Assembly (NCBI GenBank): GCA_004322015.1 | Contig: SCQT01000132.1 | Location: forward strand, 1 to 53,124 | Length of the DNA: 53,124 nucleotides | Direction of reading: 5' to 3' | Source: Chitinophagaceae bacterium | GTDB lineage: Bacteria; Bacteroidota; Bacteroidia; Chitinophagales; Chitinophagaceae | In this document: positions 35,329 to 44,549 of the stretch, one piece after another | How positions within the stretch are numbered: position 1 is the first letter of the stretch | Layout: each line of letters begins with the position of its first letter | Translations under genes and position numbers: made by a program | The notes under the pieces: generated by a model | What the model saw: the letters and a program-made list of their open reading frames with translations, nothing else | The model's database searches: none | Told to the model about the DNA's origin: nothing

Positions 35329-35682
35329 TTAAAATTGTAATCCTCCCTCCCTGGCTCCGTCACTTAATGCTTTTACCCTGCCGTGATATAAGTATCCGCT
35401 GCGATCAAATACGCATTCAGTAATACCTAAGGATACCGCTTTTTTAGCCAGCTCCTGCCCTACCTGCTTAGATTGTTCTGTCTTGGTCCCTTTCAGCGCC
35501 TTTAATCCTTTATCTCTCGATGAAGATGCAGTTAATGTCTGCTTTTTTTCATCATCAATCAATTGTGCATAAATATCGTTGTTACTGCGAAAAACAGAAA
35601 GTCGCGGCCTTTGCGCAGTACCTGAAACCTTGGTGCGGATATGAAGATGAATCCTTTTTCTCCGATTTGCTTTTGTATTCAT
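35329..35682 (-). CDS. rplR: 50S ribosomal protein L18
   Basis: 5S rRNA-binding protein of 117 residues. The family signatures are [20 protein letters not shown] and [26 protein letters not shown]. The upstream gap (53 bp) contains a CATCCCG...CGGGATG palindrome. Confidence 0.96.
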   Translation of the reverse strand: MNTKANRRKRIHLHIRTKVSGTAQRPRLSVFRSNNDIYAQLIDDEKKQTLTASSSRDKGLKALKGTKTEQSKQVGQELAKKAVSLGITECVFDRSGYLYHGRVKALSDGAREGGLQF

Positions 35683-35698
35683 TTTTGAAACTTGTTGC

Positions 35699-35720
35699 CA
35701 TCCCGATATTTGCCGGGATG
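35699..35720. repeat. Palindrome CATCCCG-N8-CGGGATG between rplF and rplR
   Basis: A 7-bp perfect inverted repeat inside the ribosomal operon, similar in frame to the one at 1000-1015. The transcript would carry a GC-rich hairpin 16 bases before the rplR start codon. Confidence 0.65.
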
Positions 35721-35735
35721 AAGATGAATTAAAAC

Positions 35736-36290
35736 TTATTTACCTGCTGTTTTACCGGCTTTTCTTCTCACTACCTCATCACTGTAACGCACGCCTTTCC
35801 CCTGATAAGGTTCCGGCTTACGTAAACTGCGGATCTTGGAAGCTATCTGGCCCAACAACTCATTGTCCGCACTATCCAGATAAATTGTCGGGTTCTGTCC
35901 TTTCAAAGTTTCAGTTTTTACACTTACTTCTTTAGGCAATTCAACTATATAATTATGCGAATATCCCAAAGACAAATCCAACAACTGACCCTGGTTAGTA
36001 GCCTTATAACCTACTCCCACAAGCTCCAGCTTTTTAGAAAACCCGTGACTCACTCCGGTAACCATATTTTGTATCAGGGCACGATACAGCCCATGCAATG
36101 AACGATGACGTATCTGATCGGTCGGGCGCGTCAGCACCACATGCCCGTCTTTAATCTCCACATGAATGTCCCTGTCAATATGTTTTTTTAACTCTCCTTT
36201 GGGACCCTTCACGGTTATTTCATTGGAAGGAGAAACAGAAACTGTAACTCCTTTGGGTAATGCAACCGGATTTTTACCTATACGTGACAT
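35736..36290 (-). CDS. rplF: 50S ribosomal protein L6
   Basis: A 184-residue protein with two similar domains. It contacts the sarcin-ricin region. It starts [19 protein letters not shown] and ends with the conserved [25 protein letters not shown]. Confidence 0.97.
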   Translation of the reverse strand: MSRIGKNPVALPKGVTVSVSPSNEITVKGPKGELKKHIDRDIHVEIKDGHVVLTRPTDQIRHRSLHGLYRALIQNMVTGVSHGFSKKLELVGVGYKATNQGQLLDLSLGYSHNYIVELPKEVSVKTETLKGQNPTIYLDSADNELLGQIASKIRSLRKPEPYQGKGVRYSDEVVRRKAGKTAGK

Positions 36291-36340
36291 GATATAAAAA
36301 ATTCAGCTTATATTTTAACTAAGTATTCCTTCAAAAAAAA

Positions 36341-36739
36341 TTAATGTACATAGCATAATACTTCCCCACCCACATGCTGCTGTTGCGCCTCTTTATCAGT
36401 CATTACCCCTTTGGAAGTGGAAAGAATGGCTACACCTAATCCGTTCTTCACCCTTTTGAAACCGGACGGACTTGAATATTGTCTCAGCCCCGGGCGACTT
36501 ACACGCTCCAAGGCTCTGATAGCAGGCTGCTTCGATTCAGGATCATATTTTAATGCAATTTTTATAACCCCCTGCTTAGTATCGTCTTCAAACTTATATT
36601 TCAAAATATATCCTTTTTCGTACAGGATCTCTGTCATTCGTTTTTTCAGGTTGGATGCCGGTATCTCCACAATCCGGTGACGAGCCATTTGCGCATTACG
36701 AATGCGGGTCAAAAAATCTGCTATGGGATCTGTTACCAT
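36341..36739 (-). CDS. rpsH: 30S ribosomal protein S8
   Basis: 16S rRNA central-domain binder of 132 residues. The family C-terminus is [33 protein letters not shown]. In E. coli S8 is the repressor of the spc operon; no matching target hairpin was identified here. It is separated from rpsN by a 99-bp gap. Confidence 0.97.
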   Translation of the reverse strand: MVTDPIADFLTRIRNAQMARHRIVEIPASNLKKRMTEILYEKGYILKYKFEDDTKQGVIKIALKYDPESKQPAIRALERVSRPGLRQYSSPSGFKRVKNGLGVAILSTSKGVMTDKEAQQQHVGGEVLCYVH

Positions 36740-36742
36740 TTG

Positions 36743-36838
36743 TTTATTGTTATATTGTGCTTGATTGCTTTTTTGTTATATGCTCTGTTGGCTGATGACT
36801 ATGATATATTCATATATTGTCCGTTACCCGCCGGCATC
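36743..36838. repeat. Weak octamer-periodic spacer between rpsN and rpsH
   Basis: The spacer starts TTTATTGT, TATATTGT and continues with T/G-rich 8-base units of lower regularity. It resembles the arrays at 31321 and 30366 but is too diverged to define exact units. Confidence 0.4.
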
Positions 36839-37108
36839 TTACCAGGATGCTTTTCTCACTCCGGGTATTTTCCCCTCCAATGCCATTTCTCTGAATTTAA
36901 TACGGGAAACACCAAAATAGCGGATGTAGCCTCTTGGCCTTCCGCTCAACTGGCACCTGTTGTGTAAACGGACGGGCGAAGCGTTTTTGGGTAACTTATC
37001 CAGTGTTTCATAATCACCGGCAGCCTTTAGCGCAGCACGCTTTTCAGCATATTTTGCCACCATCGCCTCTCTTTTTCTTTGTCTCGCCTTTACAGATTCT
37101 TTAGCCAT
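36839..37108 (-). CDS. rpsN: 30S ribosomal protein S14 (long, zinc-free type)
   Basis: An 89-residue protein, longer than the 61-residue zinc form. The [24 protein letters not shown] region contains a single Cys rather than two CxxC pairs, so no zinc site. It is 14 bp after rplE. Confidence 0.96.
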   Translation of the reverse strand: MAKESVKARQRKREAMVAKYAEKRAALKAAGDYETLDKLPKNASPVRLHNRCQLSGRPRGYIRYFGVSRIKFREMALEGKIPGVRKASW

Positions 37109-37122
37109 ATATATCTATCTTT

Positions 37123-37698
37123 TTAATTAGCTGATTTATTGCTTTCTTTAAATGGCATACCCAATGCTTTCAGTAACTCGTAAGCTTCTTCATTGGATTG
37201 GGCGGAAGTCACGAAGGTGATATCCATACCATTCATTTTCGTTACCTTATCAATATCAATTTCAGGGAAAATGATCTGTTCGGTAATACCCAGGGTATAA
37301 TTTCCCCGTCCGTCAAATGATTTATCATTGATTCCTTTAAAATCCCTCACGCGTGGCAACGAAACTGAGATCAGGCGATCCAGAAATTCGTACATCTTCG
37401 TGCCACGAAGAGTTACTTTAGTTCCGATAGGAATACCCTTTCTCAATTTAAAATTGGAAATATCTTTTTTAGACATCGTGGAGACGGCCTTTTGACCGCT
37501 GATTGAGGTCATTTCAGTCACCGCGGCATCTACCAGCTTTTTATCGGTAACAGATCCATTCACACCCTGATTTAAACAAATCTTCTCAAGGCGCGGGACC
37601 TGCATAACGGATTTATAGTTAAACTTCTTTTTTAAAGAATTAACCACTTCTTTTTGATATTTCTCCTGTAATCTCGGTGTATATTTAGTGGATGCCAT
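37123..37698 (-). CDS. rplE: 50S ribosomal protein L5
   Basis: 5S rRNA-binding protein of 191 residues. Its motifs include [17 protein letters not shown] and a C-terminal [38 protein letters not shown]. Its start codon overlaps the rplX stop by one base (TGATG), so translation is probably coupled. Confidence 0.97.
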   Translation of the reverse strand: MASTKYTPRLQEKYQKEVVNSLKKKFNYKSVMQVPRLEKICLNQGVNGSVTDKKLVDAAVTEMTSISGQKAVSTMSKKDISNFKLRKGIPIGTKVTLRGTKMYEFLDRLISVSLPRVRDFKGINDKSFDGRGNYTLGITEQIIFPEIDIDKVTKMNGMDITFVTSAQSNEEAYELLKALGMPFKESNKSAN

Positions 37699-38033
37699 CA
37701 GATCTCTCCTCCTGATTTTTTTGCTATTCGAACAGATTTACCGTTTTCTCTATTATGACTGATGCGGGAAGGCGCTCCGGATTTAGCATCCCATAACATC
37801 ACGTTGGAAATATGTACCGGCGCTTCCTGCTTTACGATACCACCTTTGGTATTTTGAGCGCTGGGTTTAGCGTGGTGGGTACGGATGTTTACACCTTCCA
37901 CCAATACCCTTCCCTTTTCAGGAAGGACTTCAAGGACTTTCCGCGGATGCGACAGGTTTTTATCATTTCCTGAAATCACCGCCACCATATCGCCTTTTTT
38001 AATATGAAGTTTCGGTTTAAATCTTGTCTTCAT
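37698..38033 (-). CDS. rplX: 50S ribosomal protein L24
   Basis: Early 50S assembly initiator, 111 residues, with the KOW motif [16 protein letters not shown] at the N-terminus. It shares the TGATG junction with rplE. A TATCTTTG element lies just upstream, an internal promoter candidate. Confidence 0.96.
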   Translation of the reverse strand: MKTRFKPKLHIKKGDMVAVISGNDKNLSHPRKVLEVLPEKGRVLVEGVNIRTHHAKPSAQNTKGGIVKQEAPVHISNVMLWDAKSGAPSRISHNRENGKSVRIAKKSGGEI

Positions 38034-38058
38034 GACCTATTTTTAAAATTTCGGGGTG

Positions 38059-38066
38059 CAAAGATA
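38059..38066 (-). promoter_or_regulatory. Possible internal promoter before rplX (TATCTTTG)
   Basis: On the minus strand TATCTTTG fits TAnnTTTG exactly, in the 44-bp gap after rplN. The -33 position would fall inside the end of rplN and shows no TTTG, so it is weaker than the infA and S10 promoters. Confidence 0.4.
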
Positions 38067-38077
38067 CTATTTTTAAT

Positions 38078-38446
38078 TTAGAGCACTTCGGGTGCTAAAG
38101 AAACGATTTTCATATAGCCCTTATCACGCAGTTCACGGGCTACCGGCCCAAAAATCCTGGTCCCGCGAGGTTCATCGGCATTGGTCAACAATACCACCGC
38201 ATTATCATCAAACCGGATATAAGAGCCATCTTTACGACGTAATTTATTTTTGGTACGTACGATCACGGCTTTGCTGACAGTACCTTTTTTAATACCTCCT
38301 GCGGGGAGGGCATCTTTCACGGTAACTACAATCGTATCACCTATTTTGGCATAATCCTGACCGGAATTCCCCAATACCCGGATACACAAAACTTCTTTTG
38401 CTCCGCTGTTATCGGCTACTCTTAACCTGGATTCTTGCTGGATCAT
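38078..38446 (-). CDS. rplN: 50S ribosomal protein L14
   Basis: A 122-residue protein of the subunit interface, [29 protein letters not shown], ending IVSLAPEVL. It follows a 118-bp gap after rpsQ, the longest gap in this half of the cluster that does not show a 7/8-base array; that gap holds a CCCC-N5-GGGG hairpin without a U-tract. Confidence 0.97.
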   Translation of the reverse strand: MIQQESRLRVADNSGAKEVLCIRVLGNSGQDYAKIGDTIVVTVKDALPAGGIKKGTVSKAVIVRTKNKLRRKDGSYIRFDDNAVVLLTNADEPRGTRIFGPVARELRDKGYMKIVSLAPEVL

Positions 38447-38564
38447 TTTGGCCTCTCCTTTTCCCCGCTTGTTGCAGGTATTATTTTAATTATTCAAAAA
38501 TTTTAAACTTTCTGTCTATTCTGTTTGCCTCCATTTCGGCCCCTGTTGGGGGATTTCAGGAGTT

Positions 38565-38822
38565 TTACTTCGCTTTTTCAATAACTTCTACCAATCTCCA
38601 GCGTTTATTTTTGCTGAGCGGACGAGTCTCCATAATACGCACCACGTCGCCTATTGTACACTCATTCTTTTCATCATGAGTCATGTATTTGGTACTTTTC
38701 TTTACGAACTTACCATAGAGCGGATGCCTTAACCTCCTCTGAACAGTTACCAGAATGGTTTTGTCCATCTTATTGCTCGAAACAACTCCTATTCTGGTTT
38801 TTCTTAAGTTTCTTTCAGTCAT
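38565..38822 (-). CDS. rpsQ: 30S ribosomal protein S17
   Basis: 16S rRNA binder of the 30S body. The ATG at 38822 gives 85 residues starting [23 protein letters not shown], the family N-terminus; a longer TTG start three codons upstream is less likely. The C-terminal [15 protein letters not shown] is normal. It is 20 bp after rpmC. Confidence 0.95.
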   Translation of the reverse strand: MTERNLRKTRIGVVSSNKMDKTILVTVQRRLRHPLYGKFVKKSTKYMTHDEKNECTIGDVVRIMETRPLSKNKRWRLVEVIEKAK

Positions 38823-38842
38823 TTTTTTCAATTTAAAATATC

Positions 38843-39073
38843 TTACTCGGTAGGCGCAGTAGCCTGATGTTTTTCGGGAAATAACTCGCGTGAACGGCGT
38901 TCTGTTTTAAGCTGTGCAATTTCTTTCCGTAAGGCGCGAATGCTCAACGGATTTTCCAGTGGAGAAACCACATGCGTGAACTTCAGTTTTTTCAACCTGA
39001 GCTCGCTTTCAGCAATCCTGTTTGCCAGATCATGATCGCTCAGGTTATTCATATCTATTTTTTCTTTTGCCAT
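38843..39073 (-). CDS. rpmC: 50S ribosomal protein L29
   Basis: A 76-residue helical-hairpin protein near the tunnel exit, starting [20 protein letters not shown]. The conserved part is [17 protein letters not shown]. It is slightly longer than the usual 63-70 residues, with a short C-terminal extension. Confidence 0.94.
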   Translation of the reverse strand: MAKEKIDMNNLSDHDLANRIAESELRLKKLKFTHVVSPLENPLSIRALRKEIAQLKTERRSRELFPEKHQATAPTE

Positions 39074-39111
39074 ATCAAAAAGTTTATTCCCGAACCAGGT
39101 TTCAGTCAGTA

Positions 39112-39531
39112 TCAGGGTTTATAATCGTAACGAATAATAAATTTTGTTTTAATGGGCAGTTTAGCTGCTGCCAGAGTCAAAGCTTCCTGCGCTACATTTT
39201 GAGGAACGCCGTCCACCTCAAACATGATACATCCGGGTTTTACCACGGCAGCCCAATGATCGGGAGCGCCTTTACCTTTACCCATACGTACTTCAGCAGG
39301 TTTCTTCGTAATGGGTTTATCAGGGAAAATACGGATCCAAACACTTCCCTGGCGGTTCATGGCACGGGTAAGCGCGACACGGGAAGCCTCTATCTGCCTG
39401 TCAGTAAGCCAAATAGCTTCCAATGCTTTTAATCCAAAAGAACCGAAAGAAATAACGCTTCCCCTATGGGCATTTCCTCTGATCCTGCCTTTATGTACTT
39501 TTCTATGTTTCGTCTTTTTTGGCTGTAACAT
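39112..39531 (-). CDS. rplP: 50S ribosomal protein L16
   Basis: Binds near the A- and P-site tRNAs. The ATG at 39531 gives [25 protein letters not shown], the family start, and 139 residues; a GTG immediately upstream is not used here. [17 protein letters not shown] and the C-terminal [12 protein letters not shown] are typical. Confidence 0.96.
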   Translation of the reverse strand: MLQPKKTKHRKVHKGRIRGNAHRGSVISFGSFGLKALEAIWLTDRQIEASRVALTRAMNRQGSVWIRIFPDKPITKKPAEVRMGKGKGAPDHWAAVVKPGCIMFEVDGVPQNVAQEALTLAAAKLPIKTKFIIRYDYKP

Positions 39532-39573
39532 CACTGATGATTTATATAGCTTTCTGTTTCAATTTAATGCTGG

Positions 39574-40350
39574 TTATCTTTTTCTCCTCGATCCGCCATT
39601 ACCACCTCTGCGTTCTCCCCGATCACGACCTCTTTCCCGGTCACCTTCATGCCTTTCACCATGACGTTCATGATGTCCATCGCGACCGCCGGCTACGAAG
39701 TTAGGATTCAAGTCTCGTTTACCTAAAATTTCGCCTTTGCATATCCAAACCTTAATACCTATTTTTCCATACACTGTTTGGGCAGCCATCTCGGCATAAT
39801 CAATGTCCATACGGAAAGTGTGTAAAGGAGTACGTCCCTGTTTGATCTCTTCTGTACGGGCTATCTCGGCGCCACCCAAACGGCCGCTCACTTTTACCTT
39901 AATACCTTCCGCCCCCATGCGCAATGCAGTGGCAATTGACATCCTGATAGCTCTTTTATAATTGATGCGACTCTCTATCTGCCTGGCAATGGTGTCTGCC
40001 ACAATAGCTGCATCCACTTCAGGACGACGGATCTCTAAAATATTGATCTGAACGTCATCTTTACCTGTCAGTTTTTTCAGCTCTTCTTTGATACGATCTA
40101 CTTCCTGTCCGCCTTTACCGATAATGATACCTGGTTTGGAGGTATGAATGGTAACAATCAGTTTATTTAATGTGCGTTCAATCACGATACGTGCAATACC
40201 GCCCTTGTTAATACGGGCATCCAGGTAAGCGCGTATTTTCTGATCTTCCACTAACTTCAGGGCATAATCTTTCTTGTTTCCAAACCAGTTGGAATCCCAT
40301 CCCCGGATAATACCGAGACGATTGCCGATCGGATTTGTTTTTTGACCCAT
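39574..40350 (-). CDS. rpsC: 30S ribosomal protein S3 with Arg/His/Gly tail
   Basis: Forms part of the mRNA entry channel and helicase. KH domain [20 protein letters not shown] is at about 77-96, and the conserved [12 protein letters not shown] follows. The protein has 258 residues; after about residue 219 it carries a roughly 38-residue tail rich in Arg, Gly, Glu and His ([16 protein letters not shown]...). A charged C-terminal tail on S3 is variable among bacteria. Confidence 0.97.
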   Translation of the reverse strand: MGQKTNPIGNRLGIIRGWDSNWFGNKKDYALKLVEDQKIRAYLDARINKGGIARIVIERTLNKLIVTIHTSKPGIIIGKGGQEVDRIKEELKKLTGKDDVQINILEIRRPEVDAAIVADTIARQIESRINYKRAIRMSIATALRMGAEGIKVKVSGRLGGAEIARTEEIKQGRTPLHTFRMDIDYAEMAAQTVYGKIGIKVWICKGEILGKRDLNPNFVAGGRDGHHERHGERHEGDRERGRDRGERRGGNGGSRRKR

Positions 40351-40385
40351 TAGGTAATTTTTATTTAGTCTGTTTTTTCTATATA

Positions 40386-40871
40386 TTATTTTTCTTCCAC
40401 CTTCGCTTCCACTGTTTCTTTTTTAGGCTTCCTGCCCTTAGAAGCCTGGGCCGGGGTGGTAACCTGAGGCGTTTTTTCTTCTGTCTGCTCTTTTGCCTCA
40501 ATTGCAGGCTGTACTTCCACTGTTTCCTTTAATTTACCATCCACCACAATGGTCACGTGATTGCTTCTTTTTCGTATCCGATAACCACGTCCCTGTGGAG
40601 CCGGCCGTAAACGTTTTAAAGTAGCACCGCCATCCACCGTTATTCTCTTTACATATAGTCCTGCATCTTCTACCCTCGAACCTTCATTTTTTTGTTCCCA
40701 GTTATTAATAGCCGACAACAATAACTTTTCTAACGGTACACTGGGGTGTTTCGGATGGTGTTTTAGTACGCCCAATGCCTTATCCACTTCCATTCCCCGG
40801 ATCAAATCTGCCAACAACCGCATTTTACGCGGTGAGGTCGGATTATTGTTCAGCTTAGCTGCTGCTTCCAT
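40386..40871 (-). CDS. rplV: 50S ribosomal protein L22 with charged tail
   Basis: Tunnel-wall protein. The core (residues 1 to about 110) has the conserved beta-hairpin [21 protein letters not shown] that lines the tunnel. A tail of about 50 Lys/Glu/Ala/Thr-rich residues brings it to 161, against 110 in E. coli. It follows rpsS after 11 bp. Confidence 0.96.
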   Translation of the reverse strand: MEAAAKLNNNPTSPRKMRLLADLIRGMEVDKALGVLKHHPKHPSVPLEKLLLSAINNWEQKNEGSRVEDAGLYVKRITVDGGATLKRLRPAPQGRGYRIRKRSNHVTIVVDGKLKETVEVQPAIEAKEQTEEKTPQVTTPAQASKGRKPKKETVEAKVEEK

Positions 40872-40882
40872 GTCTTTATCTT

Positions 40883-41164
40883 TTAAGATTCTGTGGTTAC
40901 TTTCTTGTTTGAATGCCCTTTAAAATTTCTGGTAGGCGCAAATTCTCCTAATTTATGTCCCACCATGAATTCAGTGATATACACCGGGATAAACTTATTA
41001 CCATTGTGCACTGCAAAAGTATGCCCTACGAACTCAGGGGTAATTACCGAGCGCCGGCTCCAGGTTTTTACAACCGACTTCTTGGTCTTACCTTCATTCA
41101 TAGCACTCACTTTGTGCATCAGTGAATGTTCTACATAAGGGCCTTTTTTAATGGAACGAGCCAT
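40883..41164 (-). CDS. rpsS: 30S ribosomal protein S19
   Basis: A 93-residue head protein, [19 protein letters not shown], with the conserved [23 protein letters not shown]. It is preceded by a 105-bp gap after rplB that contains TGAT-type repeats. Confidence 0.97.
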   Translation of the reverse strand: MARSIKKGPYVEHSLMHKVSAMNEGKTKKSVVKTWSRRSVITPEFVGHTFAVHNGNKFIPVYITEFMVGHKLGEFAPTRNFKGHSNKKVTTES

Positions 41165-41175
41165 ATCTACTATTT

Positions 41176-41252
41176 AATGATTTTTGATTTGTTGATCTCT
41201 GATTTATCACCTCTGATTTACAATCTTACCCATATCAGACATTATAAATCAG
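41176..41252. repeat. TGAT-periodic array with 9-bp inverted repeat between rplB and rpsS
   Basis: GAT recurs at 41179, 41186, 41194, 41201 and 41215, spacing 7, 8, 7, 14. CTGATTTAT (41199-41207) is the exact reverse complement of ATAAATCAG (41244-41252), so a 9-bp hairpin could form in the transcript. Confidence 0.65.
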
Positions 41253-41269
41253 TCATCTGAAAATTGTTT

Positions 41270-42103
41270 TTATAACTTCTTACCGTTTTTGCGTTGTAAG
41301 ATCAGCTTGTTGGATGACTTATGATGCTTTCGCGTTTTCAACCCTTTAGCTATCTTACCTTTACGCGAACGGGGATGTCCACCCGAAGCTTTACCTTCGC
41401 CACCACCCATCGGATGATCTACAGGATTCATGGCTACGCCGCGATTGCGGGGGCGGATACCACTCCATCTGCTGCGACCTGCTTTTCCCAGGGATTGTAA
41501 TCCATGGTCCGAATTGGAAACGGTACCTACTGTGGCCACGCATTGTATCAATACTCTCCTCAATTCACCGGAAGGCATTTTCAATACAGCATACTTTTCT
41601 TCTTTCGCATTTAACTGTGCATAAGCGCCGGCGCTGCGTGCTATCACACCACCCTGTCCGGGATGCAATTCAATGTTATGCACTACGGTACCCAAAGGCA
41701 TATTTCCCAGAGGCAAAGCATTTCCCACCTCAGGGGCCGCCTTTTCACCGCTGACCACTTTAGCGCCCACCTCTAAACCCTGCGGAGCCAGGATATACCG
41801 TTTTTCACCATCGGTATAGGATAACAGGGCGATAAAAGCGCTGCGGTTAGGATCATATTCAATGGTCTTTACCGTAGCTTCTATATCTTTCTTGTCTCTT
41901 TTAAAATCAATAATCCGGTAATGCTGTTTATGACCGCCACCTATATAACGCATAGACCGGCGCCCCTGGAAGTTCCGTCCACCCGTTTTCTTTTTCGGCG
42001 CTAACAGGCTCTGTTCGGGAGTACTGGTTGTAATTTCCGAATAGGCATTGCCTATTCTCCAACGCGTCCCTGCAGTTACCGGTTTGAATTTCTTTAATGC
42101 CAT
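41270..42103 (-). CDS. rplB: 50S ribosomal protein L2
   Basis: Core 50S protein required for subunit association, 277 residues. [21 protein letters not shown] lies in the N-terminal part; the C-terminal [25 protein letters not shown] is the functionally critical loop with its conserved His. Confidence 0.98.
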   Translation of the reverse strand: MALKKFKPVTAGTRWRIGNAYSEITTSTPEQSLLAPKKKTGGRNFQGRRSMRYIGGGHKQHYRIIDFKRDKKDIEATVKTIEYDPNRSAFIALLSYTDGEKRYILAPQGLEVGAKVVSGEKAAPEVGNALPLGNMPLGTVVHNIELHPGQGGVIARSAGAYAQLNAKEEKYAVLKMPSGELRRVLIQCVATVGTVSNSDHGLQSLGKAGRSRWSGIRPRNRGVAMNPVDHPMGGGEGKASGGHPRSRKGKIAKGLKTRKHHKSSNKLILQRKNGKKL

Positions 42104-42160
42104 GATTTAATTCTTTAGGGCAAATTTCTCAGCTTTGCCAAACTATAATTTATATTAACT

Positions 42161-42460
42161 TTAAAGATTCTCAAAAATATCAATCGTATCCCCCTCTGAT
42201 AATACCACCACTGCTTTCTTATAAGATGGCTTGCGTCCCGAAATAATGCCGGCTTTAGTATAACGGCTCTTATTTTTGGCAGGCACTACCATAGTTTTTA
42301 CTTCGGCCACCGTTACGTTATACATCGCTTCCACCGCCTTGCTGATTTCCAGCTTATTGGCTTTACGAGCCACAGCAAAAGTGTAACGATGGGATTTTTC
42401 GGATAATTTATTGGCTTTCTCAGTAAGCACCGGTCTTATCAATACATCAGACGGATTCAT
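42161..42460 (-). CDS. rplW: 50S ribosomal protein L23
   Basis: Docking site for nascent-chain factors at the tunnel exit. The 99-residue protein starts MNPSDVLIRPVLTEKANKLSEKSHRYTFAV. It lies between rplD (25 bp) and rplB (57 bp). Confidence 0.96.
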   Translation of the reverse strand: MNPSDVLIRPVLTEKANKLSEKSHRYTFAVARKANKLEISKAVEAMYNVTVAEVKTMVVPAKNKSRYTKAGIISGRKPSYKKAVVVLSEGDTIDIFENL

Positions 42461-42485
42461 ATCTCAATTTTTTCAATTGTTTTAT

Positions 42486-43127
42486 TTAAACTTTTTCCGC
42501 TTCTACTTCCTCTCCTGTAAATATTTTAGCAGCTTCTTCTGTAAACACCAGGAAATTGCTGTTCATAATATCATACGTATTCAAATCACTTAATATTACT
42601 CCTTTCACGTCCGGCAGATTACGGAGTGACAGATAAGTATTATTCTCAGGTTCCGGAGTTATATATAACACTTTTTCCCCATATATATCCAGCTTTTGAA
42701 GAATATCCGCAAAGTCTTTAGTCTTAGGCGCTTCCAACTTTACATCTTCCAATATCCTGATAGCCTGTGTGGCAGCTTTATGAGAAAGGGCAGACATTTT
42801 CGCCAAATCCTTTTCCTTACGATTCATTTTCAAATTATACTCATGCGGCTTAGGTCCGAAAACCGTTCCGCCCCCTTTATATAATGGATTACGGATATTC
42901 CCTTTACGGGAGCCGCCGGTGCCTTTCTGACGGTGAAGCTTGCGACTGGAGCCTTTTACTTCACTGCGGGTTTTTACCTTATGGGTACCTTGTCTCTGCG
43001 CTGCCAGATATTGTTTTACAGACAAATAAATTACATGATCATTCGGCTCTATCCCGAATATTTCTTCGGGCAAGTCAACAGTTCTTCCTGTTTTTTCTCC
43101 GGCCTTATTTAAAACGTCAAGTTGCAT
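42486..43127 (-). CDS. rplD: 50S ribosomal protein L4
   Basis: Tunnel-constriction protein, 213 residues, with the extended loop VKTRSEVKGSSRKLHRQKGTGGSRKGNIRNPLYKGGGTVFGPKPHEY. In E. coli L4 is the autogenous regulator of the S10 operon; no equivalent leader structure was identified here. It starts one base after the rplC stop. Confidence 0.97.
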   Translation of the reverse strand: MQLDVLNKAGEKTGRTVDLPEEIFGIEPNDHVIYLSVKQYLAAQRQGTHKVKTRSEVKGSSRKLHRQKGTGGSRKGNIRNPLYKGGGTVFGPKPHEYNLKMNRKEKDLAKMSALSHKAATQAIRILEDVKLEAPKTKDFADILQKLDIYGEKVLYITPEPENNTYLSLRNLPDVKGVILSDLNTYDIMNSNFLVFTEEAAKIFTGEEVEAEKV

Positions 43128-43128
43128 A

Positions 43129-43746
43129 TCAATTCTGAATTAAAACGATGGAACCATTATGGCCGGGTACGGAACCGCTGACCAGGATATAATTCTTTTC
43201 TGGAAAAATCTTCAGGATACGTAATCCTCTTACTTTTACTCTGTCGCCTCCCATTCTGCCCGCCATACGCATTCCTTTAAACACCCTGGAAGGATAGGAA
43301 GATCCGCCCACGGAACCCGGAGCTCGCTGACGGTCATGCTGGCCATGTGTGGATTCGCCGACACCGCCAAAACCATGACGTTTTACCACACCCTGGAAGC
43401 CTTTTCCCTTGGAAGTTCCTACCACATCCACTTCTTCACCTTCGGCAAAAATGTCGCAAGTGATCACATCGCCTGAATTCTTTTCCAGGCTGTAATCACG
43501 GAATTCTTTAACGATTTTTTTGGGAGCCGTACCGGCTTTGGAGAAATGAGTGACAAGACTTTTAGGAGTATTCTTTTCTTTGCGTTCGCCATAAGCAATC
43601 TGGACCGCATGATAGCCGTCTTTTTCGGGGGATTTCACTTGCGTCACTACACAAGGGCCTGCTTCGATGATAGTGCAGGATGTTTGTTTCCCGTTTGGCT
43701 CGAAAATGCTGGTCATTCCGACCTTCTTACCAATAATACCTTTCAT
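43129..43746 (-). CDS. rplC: 50S ribosomal protein L3
   Basis: Peptidyl-transferase-centre protein. The start ATG at 43746 gives 205 residues with the family N-terminus [15 protein letters not shown]; the reading frame is open further upstream without similarity. The central [35 protein letters not shown] is the conserved loop. It is 65 bp after rpsJ. Confidence 0.96.
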   Translation of the reverse strand: MKGIIGKKVGMTSIFEPNGKQTSCTIIEAGPCVVTQVKSPEKDGYHAVQIAYGERKEKNTPKSLVTHFSKAGTAPKKIVKEFRDYSLEKNSGDVITCDIFAEGEEVDVVGTSKGKGFQGVVKRHGFGGVGESTHGQHDRQRAPGSVGGSSYPSRVFKGMRMAGRMGGDRVKVRGLRILKIFPEKNYILVSGSVPGHNGSIVLIQN

Positions 43747-43811
43747 GATTCTCATTTTACCCAGCGCCTGGCGGCAAAGCCGGCAGGAATAGGCGGTTAC
43801 CAATATTGTTT

Positions 43812-44117
43812 TTATGCTTTTATCTCCACATCCACACCTGAAGGCAGGTCGAGCTTGGAAAGCGCGTCCACCGTGCGGGAAGAAGATGTATATATGTCTA
43901 ATAGTCTTTTATGCGTGCAAAGTTCAAATTGCTCACGGGCTTTTTTATTCACATGGGGCGAACGCAATACGGTGAATATTTTCTTTTCAGTGGGCAGCGG
44001 AATGGGTCCGGTCACCACTGCACCGGTACTGCGTACCGTCTTAACGATCTTTTCAGCCGATTTATCCACCAGGCTGTGATCGTAAGATTTTAATTTTATT
44101 CTGATCCTCTGTGACAT
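43812..44117 (-). CDS. rpsJ: 30S ribosomal protein S10
   Basis: First gene of the cluster. The 101-residue protein starts [25 protein letters not shown]; the [29 protein letters not shown] segment is the conserved body. It has a clear promoter 46-76 bases upstream. rpsL, rpsG and fusA, which precede it in many bacteria, are absent. Confidence 0.97.
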   Translation of the reverse strand: MSQRIRIKLKSYDHSLVDKSAEKIVKTVRSTGAVVTGPIPLPTEKKIFTVLRSPHVNKKAREQFELCTHKRLLDIYTSSSRTVDALSKLDLPSGVDVEIKA

Positions 44118-44162
44118 AATTCCTGTTCTTTTTCAGGGAAAAACCCGTAGTTTTTGGGAGTG

Positions 44163-44193
44163 CAAAGGTAATGGTGATTTTTTTAATTGCAAA
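44163..44193 (-). promoter_or_regulatory. Promoter of the S10-spc-alpha cluster (TTTG-N19-TACCTTTG)
   Basis: On the minus strand TTTG (44190-44193) and TACCTTTG (44163-44170) are 19 bases apart, an exact match to both boxes of the Bacteroidota promoter. Transcription should start about 40 bases before rpsJ. Confidence 0.75.
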
Positions 44194-44354
44194 GAAAAAG
44201 ATTGAGAATTTTGAAAATGCCGGCAGGCACAGCAGATTATTTTTAACAGAGGTAGAAAATACGGCTCTCTTTTCCCATTTTATATTGATATTTATGCGCT
44301 TTATACATGCTTTAGGTACGGCTTATACAGGGCTTATCTGTGATTTATTATGAA

Positions 44355-44452
44355 TTCTGGCGCCTGACTCCGCAATCACTTGCAACGCCCCGACTCAGGG
44401 CTGCAACCAGGTGTCACAGTCATGAAAGCAGCAGGTATCACATTCCGCCTCC
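44355..44452 (+). ncRNA. Candidate structured RNA upstream of the export region (weak SRP-RNA resemblance)
   Basis: A GC-richer island in a 430-bp gene-free region. TTGCA-AC-GCCC (44380-44390) pairs with GGGC-TGCAA (44398-44406) around the loop CGACTCA. GCAA-TCAC-TTGC forms a second possible hairpin. Further on, AACCAGGT...GAAAGCAGC resembles part of the small bacterial SRP RNA, but the canonical GGAA loop is missing. Strand is uncertain; plus is suggested by AGCAGC. No promoter match or terminator was found. Confidence 0.35.
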
Positions 44453-44549
44453 ATTTAATTTATATCATGTGAGGAACTGACAGTTATCAACCTTTTTACT
44501 TCTCCATATTGATAATTTCGTTCAGATACTATTCTAAAAATCCCGGTTT

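Noticed and set aside
38447-38564. Hairpin between rplN and rpsQ as a terminator
   Set aside because: The CCCC-GGGG stem is short and no U-tract follows on either strand; the surrounding genes form one conserved operon.
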